Assembly (NCBI GenBank): GCA_000344275.1
Contig: AORU01000017.1
Span: 1 to 41,544 of the forward strand
Direction: 5' to 3'
DNA length: 41,544 nt
Source of the DNA: Streptococcus oralis subsp. tigurinus AZ_3a
Lineage (GTDB): Bacteria; Bacillota; Bacilli; Lactobacillales; Streptococcaceae
The first letter of the stretch is position 1. Each line of letters begins with the position of its first letter. The notes beneath the pieces are model-generated. The model was not told the origin of the DNA. It made no database searches and was given only the letters and a program-made list of their open reading frames with translations. Shown in pieces: positions 1 through 6,120 of this stretch. The translations under genes and the position numbers were made by a program.

Positions 1-71
1 AAATTTTTGGCTTTATTGGTTTATATAAAATTATAGAGTTTACTCATCAAGAACTGTCGGATTTTGAAATG

Positions 72-1031
72 TTAACTGATAACTAAATAGTCCAAAATAG
101 CTTCCTGGCTCACATCTGGATTGATGTATTTATTGGAGCTATGTCTAACAAATTTTCCAAAGTAAAATAATTTAAGGGGTTGCTTATCTTTTGCTGCTTT
201 TTCCAATATTTTTAGCTTTCCCTTAACTCCGTGATGGCTAGCAGTATTTTTGTTAATTAAGATAGATGGACAATTAGAGACGTCACCAATTGTGCATCTA
301 CTGTGGAATCTAACTAAAAAATAACTTTTTTCAGGGTTCTCTTCATTGTCAATAGAATTTACTGTTGCAGTATCATAATAGATGTGAACATCTTCTAAGT
401 TTATTCCTCTTTGATTAGCTTCTTTTAGATTGACAAAGTGTTTTTCGAGTTGGATTTCTTTTTTATATTTATCATAGAATGTATATTTCTCTCCGGATTG
501 GTATTCTAAAAAATAATTGACTAAATCTCTGAGTTGTTTCACATGGCTACGGAAAGTCTTATTATCCTTATCAGTACAAGAGGAATGAGAGTTTTGATGA
601 TGCAGTTCTGCTTTATTTGTCTCAGAAGAAAGATTGGCTTCGTCTTTCTGTCTAGGTTTAGTTACAGTAGCCAATACTCCTTTAATAAGGTCTAAGTCAA
701 TAATCAGTTTGTTTTTCTCACGGTAAAAAGAGATATGATTTTCAGACGTTACTTCTTGTTCTCTTTGTTGATAATGTTCAATCATGCGTTGACAATTATT
801 AGGGTCATGTCTTTGATTTCTTGCTCCAGGAGTAAAATAAGGAGTTTTATTAAAGCCCGGATTGTTGAAGTTTGCTAAGGTTAATTTGAAGGAACATTTT
901 TCTCCACATTGGAACATTTTTGCATCGGTTAGATGATTAGGAGTTCCAATTGGAGAGCAAGAAAAATCAAAGGCCTCTTTTGGAGTTACATATTGTTTTA
1001 ATTCTAAACTATAAGCAGATTGAAAAGACAT
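72..1031 (-). CDS. Hypothetical protein with Cys/His-rich N-terminus
   Basis: This is a 319-residue protein that I do not recognise, and the only minus-strand gene in the window. Its first 80 residues carry C25, C42, C46, H75 and C80 (including CGEKC and RHDPNNC), a spacing that could bind zinc and loosely recalls the N-terminus of CoiA-like proteins. That comparison is weak. The rest is basic and polar with no membrane segment. GCGAGGTAA lies just before the ATG on its own strand. It is transcribed divergently from the gene at 1105, with a 73-base AT-rich gap between the starts. It may be a cargo or accessory gene rather than part of the transfer system. Confidence 0.75.
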   Translation of the reverse strand: MSFQSAYSLELKQYVTPKEAFDFSCSPIGTPNHLTDAKMFQCGEKCSFKLTLANFNNPGFNKTPYFTPGARNQRHDPNNCQRMIEHYQQREQEVTSENHISFYREKNKLIIDLDLIKGVLATVTKPRQKDEANLSSETNKAELHHQNSHSSCTDKDNKTFRSHVKQLRDLVNYFLEYQSGEKYTFYDKYKKEIQLEKHFVNLKEANQRGINLEDVHIYYDTATVNSIDNEENPEKSYFLVRFHSRCTIGDVSNCPSILINKNTASHHGVKGKLKILEKAAKDKQPLKLFYFGKFVRHSSNKYINPDVSQEAILDYLVIS

Positions 1032-1104
1032 AAATAATTACCTCGCTATAACTTTTATTTTATTTTATCATTATTTCCAATAAAATAGAAAGGATATATC
1101 TATT

Positions 1105-2106
1105 ATGATAGATACAATCAAACGCTGGATTGAAAAGATAAAATCTAGCCCAATTTTGAAGCCATTTATTAAGACTAAAGTCTGGTTTCAAGAGAATATT
1201 ATTAAGAGAAAACTGATCATATTTTCAATGTTATTTGTGACCTGGTTGAGTCTTTTGATGGGAGCAGTTTTCTCACCACAAAGACAAACCTATACTTCAG
1301 AACAACTCAAAACAAAGCAAGTTTTTGCGAATGGGAGTGGTGAGATGAAACTGGTTAGCCAGGAATATTCACCAGATACTGGAATTATCGTTTTACAATT
1401 TGAGACGAAAGATGCTACGACTTCGATAGATCGGGGCATCGATGCCAAACGATTGAAATGGAAACTCTATGCGCAACATAAAGACTCAAAAATAGAGATG
1501 GATGTTGTGCCAATCATTGATAATAAAGTATCAGTTATTATTAAAGGAGTTCCGAAAAATTTTGGTGCATTTGCGATCGATGTGACGAATCAGACAGTCT
1601 CTTCTAGCTCAATTGATGTGAATATTTCATCGCCATCCAGTGATTCTAAAAAGGTTTCTCAGAAGAAATCTGGAGAAGAGGACACTGTACAATTCTTTGT
1701 AACTCCTCAAAATCCTCAGCTTGAGATCAAAGCTATTGAAGTTGTCTCCAGAGAAGAATTTACTCTTCAGGAAATTGAGAAAGAGATCAATTTCCTGAAT
1801 GAACAGTCTCAAAAATTGACGACATCGATTTCTCAATTGAAGGAATCTATTGAAGATGATAACTCACGAAAAGCGAGTCTTCAAGCAGAAGCAAAATATC
1901 TAACAGGTGATGATCTCGAAGTCAATCAAAAGAATATTGCTACGCTGGATACAAATATCGAAACGAAGAACAGAACCATTGAAACAGCCTATAAAAACAT
2001 TGAAAAGTTGAAGGCTAAATTGGAGTCTTTGGACAAGAAAAAACAGGCAGTCAAAGATGGAACATTTGAATTTTCAAACCCTATTGAAACTGTAGAAATG
2101 AATTAA
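1105..2106 (+). CDS. Membrane-anchored protein with C-terminal coiled coil
   Basis: This is a 333-residue protein of unknown function. A basic N-terminus is followed by one hydrophobic segment at about residues 37-56, so residues 57 onward are probably extracellular. Residues 60-200 look like a beta-rich globular region with Ser-rich stretches. Residues about 217-320 are strongly charged and heptad-like, probably a coiled coil. AAAGGA precedes the ATG. It is the first plus-strand gene and is followed after 16 bases by a small membrane protein. It could be an envelope component of the transfer machinery, but no domain identifies it. Confidence 0.8.
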   Translation: MIDTIKRWIEKIKSSPILKPFIKTKVWFQENIIKRKLIIFSMLFVTWLSLLMGAVFSPQRQTYTSEQLKTKQVFANGSGEMKLVSQEYSPDTGIIVLQFETKDATTSIDRGIDAKRLKWKLYAQHKDSKIEMDVVPIIDNKVSVIIKGVPKNFGAFAIDVTNQTVSSSSIDVNISSPSSDSKKVSQKKSGEEDTVQFFVTPQNPQLEIKAIEVVSREEFTLQEIEKEINFLNEQSQKLTTSISQLKESIEDDNSRKASLQAEAKYLTGDDLEVNQKNIATLDTNIETKNRTIETAYKNIEKLKAKLESLDKKKQAVKDGTFEFSNPIETVEMN

Positions 2107-2122
2107 AGTGAGGTAAAATAAA

Positions 2123-2404
2123 ATGAAATCAAAGAAAAGTTTTAAAAAGATTTACCATGTAATGTTTTTTATAATGATTGATTGTTGCTTAACTCTCTAT
2201 ATTTTACTTACTGTTTCGGCTTTTCTTACTTATCAGTGGTTTGTAAATCTTAACTCTTTTACAATTCTTTATTATTACGATACCATGAGTGTACTATGGT
2301 TTAGTATTTTGATTTCTACAATTTTAACAAAGATATTATATCGTCCATTGTTAAGCTCTATTTGGTTCCAACCCTTGAGGGATAAAATAAACGATAGTGA
2401 ATAA
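2123..2404 (+). CDS. Small membrane protein, two transmembrane segments
   Basis: This 93-residue protein has a short basic N-terminus and two hydrophobic segments at about residues 12-38 and 53-75. GAGG lies 12 bases before the ATG, and the gene follows the membrane protein ending at 2106 after 16 bases, so the two are probably co-transcribed. An intrinsic terminator at 2413-2450 closes the unit. I cannot assign a function; small proteins of this type are common partners of larger type IV secretion membrane proteins. Confidence 0.7.
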   Translation: MKSKKSFKKIYHVMFFIMIDCCLTLYILLTVSAFLTYQWFVNLNSFTILYYYDTMSVLWFSILISTILTKILYRPLLSSIWFQPLRDKINDSE

Positions 2405-2412
2405 AGAGAATG

Positions 2413-2450
2413 AATCTCCTTAATTTTTGAATTAAGGGGATTTATTTTTA
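2413..2450 (+). terminator. Intrinsic terminator
   Basis: A 12-bp stem (AATCTCCTTAAT at 2413-2424 with ATTAAGGGGATT at 2431-2442, one G-T pair) and a 6-base loop are followed by a T-rich tract. It ends the 1105-2404 unit and lies directly upstream of a TGTCCC-type promoter. Confidence 0.85.
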
Positions 2451-2454
2451 TGAT

Positions 2455-2493
2455 TGTCCCTTTAAAAAATTTTTTTCAGTTATCTCTTATACT
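2455..2493 (+). promoter_or_regulatory. TGTCCC-type promoter 1
   Basis: TGTCCCTTTA starts at 2455, TTAT at 2480 and the -10 hexamer TATACT at 2488. No -35 hexamer sits 17 bases upstream of the -10. It is one of seven copies with near-identical spacing and precedes the genes at 2524 and 2913, just ahead of the oriT-like block. Confidence 0.85.
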
Positions 2494-2523
2494 AGAATCA
2501 ATCAAAAAAAGAAAGGCAGAAAA

Positions 2524-2880
2524 ATGAAAGAACAACTTAAATTAGCACCAAAGGAAAATCAACCAGTTAGAAAGCATCGTACTGTTTTCACAAGTACAAA
2601 AGGTTTGATTAGAAAACAGAAGTGGGTTGTGCTGGATATTGATGAATATGGAATAACCTATCGTAGTAATCCAGGGTATAAAGGAGAAATGTTTTCTTCA
2701 ATGTACCTCGTTCTACAGGAAATTAAAATTGATGAACGTTCTTTCACACTAACTATCAAGAAAAATGATCATGAAGTTTATGTGATTGATTTGAAAAAAC
2801 TAGATGGCGATTTGTGGAGCAACTTCCAAATTATAAAAGAAAAAATTGCCAGCTTTGCAGGAAATAAATTAAGGGATTAA
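2524..2880 (+). CDS. Hypothetical protein, first gene after TGTCCC promoter 1
   Basis: This is a 118-residue soluble, basic protein that I do not recognise. It appears to alternate beta strands (around residues 35-60 and 70-95) with a short C-terminal helix, and has no signal peptide or membrane segment. GAAAGG precedes the ATG at 2524, about 30 bases after the predicted start of the transcript. Its promoter type and position beside the oriT-like block suggest a role in transfer or its control, but nothing in the sequence shows which. Confidence 0.75.
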   Translation: MKEQLKLAPKENQPVRKHRTVFTSTKGLIRKQKWVVLDIDEYGITYRSNPGYKGEMFSSMYLVLQEIKIDERSFTLTIKKNDHEVYVIDLKKLDGDLWSNFQIIKEKIASFAGNKLRD

Positions 2881-2912
2881 GAAATACGAAATTAGAAAAA
2901 GGAGAAGTAATC

Positions 2913-3200
2913 ATGGCTAAAAATGATTTAACAAAAATTGATAATCAACTGGAAGAAGCAAGGAGAAATGTTGCTCTTTTAGAACAGAAACGAAAAGAAG
3001 CAGAAGAGAATCTTCAAAAACAAATTGGTAAAATTTATGTTCAAATTCAATTGAAGAAAAATAAAAATCAGTCGTATGAATCAATTTTTGAAGAGTTAAA
3101 AATGGAATTAAACCTCATCAAAGAAGATGAAAAAGAACAACGTTTAGCAGCGAAGAAAAATCGTGAAGAAGGAAACTTTCCAGCTGAAAATCAGTCGTAA
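2913..3200 (+). CDS. Charged helical (coiled-coil) protein upstream of oriT
   Basis: This 95-residue protein is almost entirely Lys, Glu, Gln and Leu, with heptad-like spacing over residues 8-55 and a charged tail, so it is probably a coiled coil. AAAGGAGAAG precedes the ATG. It follows the gene ending at 2880 after 32 bases and ends at the edge of the repeat-rich non-coding block. Position suggests an accessory factor of the DNA-processing complex; no family is recognised. Confidence 0.75.
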   Translation: MAKNDLTKIDNQLEEARRNVALLEQKRKEAEENLQKQIGKIYVQIQLKKNKNQSYESIFEELKMELNLIKEDEKEQRLAAKKNREEGNFPAENQS

Positions 3201-3604
3201 TTTTTGAATTTTGAACTTCCAAATGAAGTTAAAAATGGTGTAAGTAAAAGTATGTAAAGAAGAAAAACAGTGTAAGTATAACACCTATAAAGTGTGTAAA
3301 GGTAAGTATAGTATGTGTGTGTAAGTAGGTGAAACCGAGAAAATTACCGGTACCGGAAACGTTGATACTATCAACTCCACACGCTTCGTGGGGACAGTTT
3401 CCCTTATGCTCTTTTCTAACACAACACACCTAAAAAGGACCTTAGTCCCTCTGTGTGTGTTAGTGTGTTGAAAAACCGCAAAAATAGAACCGTGTCGGTT
3501 CGTGATGTTGCGAGGTTGAAGTTTTCTTTTTTGCTTCTTTTGGCTTTTGCTTCGACAAAAGAAAAAAGAAGGGCGCTGTTTTTTAGAAAGGAAAATTTGA
3601 AATA
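3201..3604. other. Candidate origin of transfer (oriT), non-coding
   Basis: These 404 bases hold no credible gene. The left third has phased direct repeats containing TAAGTA. The middle and right hold dense inverted repeats: CCGGTACCGG at 3347-3356; GTTGATA-c-TATCAAC at 3361-3375; an 8-bp stem with one mismatch at 3376-3394; a long imperfect repeat with arms 3416-3427 and 3453-3463; GAACCG-tgt-CGGTTC at 3487-3501; and CTTTTG/CAAAAG at 3544-3561. The block sits directly upstream of two RHH proteins and, within the same operon, a relaxase. This matches the known layout of plasmid pLS20, where RHH auxiliary proteins act at an adjacent oriT. I cannot identify the nick site. Confidence 0.7.
3238..3327 (+). 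repeat. Phased direct repeats GTGTAAGTA
   Basis: GTGTAAGTA occurs at 3238-3246, 3270-3278 and 3319-3327, with a partial copy (GGTAAGTA) at 3301-3308. The TAAGTA cores start at 3241, 3273, 3303 and 3322; the first three are about three helical turns apart. Such arrays are typical binding sites for RHH relaxosome proteins, two of which are encoded just downstream. Confidence 0.7.
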
Positions 3605-3940
3605 ATGGCAAATATAAAACAAAATCGAATTGAGATTAGAGGGCTTACTGATGATGAAATTAATTATCTAAAAGCACTCGCAGAAAAAAATAAAGCTAAG
3701 TCATTTAATGATTTTCTGCTCTCAATCTGTCATGAAAAAATTGAATACGGAAAATTTAATCGTGCTCAAGATTTGTATGTTGCTCATTTGGAAAATATGA
3801 AATTAGCTTCTGACCATGTTCTGGAACAAATGAAAAAACAGACCAGGATACTATCTGAATTTGAAGAAAAAATGAATCGTTATGGCGATCATATTTCACG
3901 TTGGTTAGAGTATGAAGGAGAGGTGGAAAGTGATGCCTAA
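3605..3940 (+). CDS. RHH-type relaxosome auxiliary protein, copy 1
   Basis: This 111-residue protein has an N-terminal beta strand (about residues 6-13) followed by two helices, the order of a ribbon-helix-helix DNA-binding fold. A long helical C-terminal half probably mediates oligomerisation. GAAAGGAAAA lies upstream of the ATG. It overlaps by 8 bases the next gene, which has the same strand-helix-helix start including the shared SFN(D/E)F element, so they look like diverged duplicates. Immediately downstream of the oriT-like block and in the relaxase operon, it probably binds oriT and recruits the relaxase, as Aux proteins do on pLS20. The fold is inferred by eye. Confidence 0.75.
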   Translation: MANIKQNRIEIRGLTDDEINYLKALAEKNKAKSFNDFLLSICHEKIEYGKFNRAQDLYVAHLENMKLASDHVLEQMKKQTRILSEFEEKMNRYGDHISRWLEYEGEVESDA

Positions 3941-4280
3941 AGAAATCAAAATCAGAAATATACCTGATGATATGTTTGAACAACTTCGAGATATTTCCAA
4001 AAAATATAACTATCCAAGCTTTAATGAGTTTATGTTATCGCAAGTTCAAAATATCGTAATGAATGACGGATTGAATTTGTACAATAACCAATTTGCGGAA
4101 ACATTATCTGTCATCAAAGAACAACAAAGTCAGATTTTAGAATTGATGTTGAAGAATGAAATTTCTCTTTCAGCTTTAAATGTTAAACAAGATATTGTAA
4201 ATGATCTAACTACAAATTGGTTACATTTTATGGATGTTGTATCTGCACTTGAAGCTGAACGACGGTCAGGTGGTGTTTAA
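3933..4280 (+). CDS. RHH-type relaxosome auxiliary protein, copy 2
   Basis: I chose the ATG at 3933, preceded by GGAGAGG, rather than the in-frame ATG at 3912, giving 115 residues. The N-terminus (IKIRNIPDDMFEQLRDISKK) is a classic RHH strand and first helix, followed by SFNEF at the start of the second helix. The C-terminal half is helical and hydrophobic enough for a dimer or tetramer interface. Paired with the protein ending at 3940, it probably forms the DNA-binding part of the relaxosome at 3201-3604. Confidence 0.77.
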   Translation: MPKEIKIRNIPDDMFEQLRDISKKYNYPSFNEFMLSQVQNIVMNDGLNLYNNQFAETLSVIKEQQSQILELMLKNEISLSALNVKQDIVNDLTTNWLHFMDVVSALEAERRSGGV

Positions 4281-4282
4281 AA

Positions 4283-5071
4283 ATGAAGAAGAATAAATCT
4301 CTGTTCATCATTCTCATTTTTCTTGCAATCTTTATCGTACAACCTAACAATTTTAATGCTATCAAATCTGGCTTAACACAAAATGATATCCCGAATCAAT
4401 TGAACATAGCCGATTCAGCTGAAGAAAAAAATTCCGACTCAAATTTGAATTCTACTCTGAAAAATGATGATTTGAAATCGAAGGAGTATGATGGAAAAAA
4501 TCAGGTGATTGTCGTCAATGAAAAATCACAATTTACAAAGAGCGAATTGAGTTTAGAAAATGGCAGCTGGGAAAAATATTCTGATCTAGATTTTTTAAAT
4601 CGTGTAGGAATTGCTGAAGCGATGTTGGAAAAAGAATTGATGCCAACAGAAGACAGAGAATCTATTTCGTCTGTCACACCGACAGGGTGGAAAAATAAAA
4701 AAATAATTTTCAACGGGAAAGAAGATTATTTATATAATCGTTCTCACTTAATCGGTTTTCAATTAAGTGGAGAAAATGCGAATGCTAAAAATTTATTTAC
4801 AGGTACACGTGCTTTAAATGCAAATTTTGAAGATGAACAATCATCAATGGTCTACTATGAAAATAAAATTGCTAACTACATAAAAAATACGAACCACCAT
4901 GTTCGCTATCGAGTAACTCCCATCTTTAGAAATGTGGAATTAGTTGCTAGAGGAGTTCGTATTGAAGCACAGAGTATTGAAGATGATGAGATCTCATTTG
5001 ATGTGTATATCTTTAATATTCAACCAGGATATAAAATCAATTATTTGACAGGATCATCTCAGAAAATTTGA
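4283..5071 (+). CDS. Membrane-anchored DNA/RNA non-specific endonuclease
   Basis: This 262-residue protein has an N-terminal hydrophobic segment (about residues 6-22) that would export or anchor it, and an acidic linker to about residue 80. The nuclease domain has the beta-beta-alpha-metal signature NRSHLIG, with H155 the expected catalytic residue, followed by ENANAKNL and GTRALN, typical of the EndA/DNA-entry nuclease family. The C-terminal part (RYRVTPIF, VARGVRIEA, NIQPGYKINY) also fits that family. It lies between the RHH genes and the relaxase in one operon. It might act on DNA outside the cell, on the recipient side, or in nutrient or biofilm DNA turnover; its presence in a mobilisation operon is notable. 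Confidence 0.88.
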   Translation: MKKNKSLFIILIFLAIFIVQPNNFNAIKSGLTQNDIPNQLNIADSAEEKNSDSNLNSTLKNDDLKSKEYDGKNQVIVVNEKSQFTKSELSLENGSWEKYSDLDFLNRVGIAEAMLEKELMPTEDRESISSVTPTGWKNKKIIFNGKEDYLYNRSHLIGFQLSGENANAKNLFTGTRALNANFEDEQSSMVYYENKIANYIKNTNHHVRYRVTPIFRNVELVARGVRIEAQSIEDDEISFDVYIFNIQPGYKINYLTGSSQKI

Positions 5072-5081
5072 GGAGGGAAAA

Positions 5082-5531
5082 ATGAATCCAAGACTTAGCT
5101 TATATTTTAGCGAAGAAACACATGAAAAATTTAAGGAAATAAAATCCTACTTGAAAGAATCGTCTGCTTTGCAGAAGCAGTATCGAAATAATTCAGCAAC
5201 GCTTGTCACTTTGATTGAAGTTTTTTATAAACTTTTTATTGAATTAGGAGAAGGAAAAAATTTCTATGAGCGACTGACTCAGCTGGAAAAAAATTTTGGG
5301 GATGCCTTTGATTCTGGAAATGATAACAAGGCAATTCATCGTCAACTTGACCAAATTCTCTATCTAACGCTAACCAACTTTCATGCTATTACGAAAGATG
5401 ATTTTGATGTTCAGGAATTGGAATCTATTCATTCACGATTGGATCCTACACAACATGAATTGATGGCACGAATCAACGATGTCATTCAAGAAGATATTGC
5501 ACGTGGTCAAACTATCAAACATTCTCATTGA
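5082..5531 (+). CDS. Possible third RHH-like accessory protein
   Basis: This 149-residue protein starts with a strand-then-helix pattern (RLSLYFSEETHEKFKEIKSY) that could be an RHH N-terminus, followed by mostly helical sequence. GGAGGGAAAA precedes the ATG, 10 bases after the nuclease gene. I do not recognise a family. Its place between the nuclease and the relaxase suggests a DNA-binding helper of the relaxosome, but the RHH reading is weaker here than for the genes at 3605 and 3933. Confidence 0.65.
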   Translation: MNPRLSLYFSEETHEKFKEIKSYLKESSALQKQYRNNSATLVTLIEVFYKLFIELGEGKNFYERLTQLEKNFGDAFDSGNDNKAIHRQLDQILYLTLTNFHAITKDDFDVQELESIHSRLDPTQHELMARINDVIQEDIARGQTIKHSH

Positions 5532-5541
5532 GGTACAGTAA

Positions 5542-6102
5542 ATGGTAGATATTGTTGAAATCTATTTAGAAACAGGAGATTTTCATGAAGCGGTGAAACA
5601 GTCAGGGCTGCCTACTCATATAGCTCATTTGAAATTAATAAAGAGTGGCTGCCTTAAAATTCAAGATAAAATTCAGTATGGTTCTAGGACAGCTAAGCTC
5701 GGGGGAATGGCCGAGGAGCTTTTTCAAAAGTATGTTCCAGATGCAACGGATGCGAATAAGTATTTCAAGAAAAATAATCCAGTATATGATTTTTGGCTAG
5801 ATGGTCTAACGATTGATGTAAAATACAGCTCATTGTATAAAAGGAAAAACGGGAACTCCCATCACTGGCAATTGAGGACAAAAGGAAATCAAGATTTTAT
5901 TGTCGCCTTTTTAGAACGAGAAAGTGGTTCAGAGTTAGAAAAACCAAATATCTTGTTGATTCCCATGCAATTTGTTGAAGAGCAAAAAGAATTACATATT
6001 TCTCAATCAGGACGGTGGATCAATGATTTTCAAGTTGAACCTGAAGAATTACAACCGTTATTAAAAGACTATGCTCTTTTAAGAAAAAATGGACTATTTT
6101 AA
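5542..6102 (+). CDS. PD-(D/E)XK nuclease-like protein
   Basis: This 186-residue protein has the element order of the PD-(D/E)XK fold: a helical GGMAEE segment with E58/E59, then D83 in PVYDFW, eight residues, and IDVK with D92 and K94, followed by a strand with WQLR. This suggests a metal-dependent DNA nuclease or a resolvase-like protein. The first 50 residues are helical and could bind DNA. It begins 10 bases after the previous gene and ends 18 bases before the relaxase. I know of no characterised homologue by eye, and the assignment rests on motif spacing only. Confidence 0.6.
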   Translation: MVDIVEIYLETGDFHEAVKQSGLPTHIAHLKLIKSGCLKIQDKIQYGSRTAKLGGMAEELFQKYVPDATDANKYFKKNNPVYDFWLDGLTIDVKYSSLYKRKNGNSHHWQLRTKGNQDFIVAFLERESGSELEKPNILLIPMQFVEEQKELHISQSGRWINDFQVEPEELQPLLKDYALLRKNGLF

Positions 6103-6120
6103 TTCAAAGAGAGGAAAATA

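Noticed and set aside
2455..2493. TTGTCC as a normal -35 of a housekeeping promoter
   Set aside because: It is about 28 bases from the -10 at every site instead of 16-18, so it cannot be a standard -35.
3500..3604. Promoter for the RHH-relaxase operon immediately before 3605
   Set aside because: I could not find a convincing -35/-10 pair or a TGTCCC box there; the operon may be read from promoter 1 through the oriT block or from a weak promoter I cannot recognise.
3229..3622. Three overlapping minus-strand open frames in the repeat-rich block
   Set aside because: They overlap one another, are rich in Phe, Thr and His from simple repeats, lack ribosome binding sites and cover the inverted repeats of the oriT candidate.
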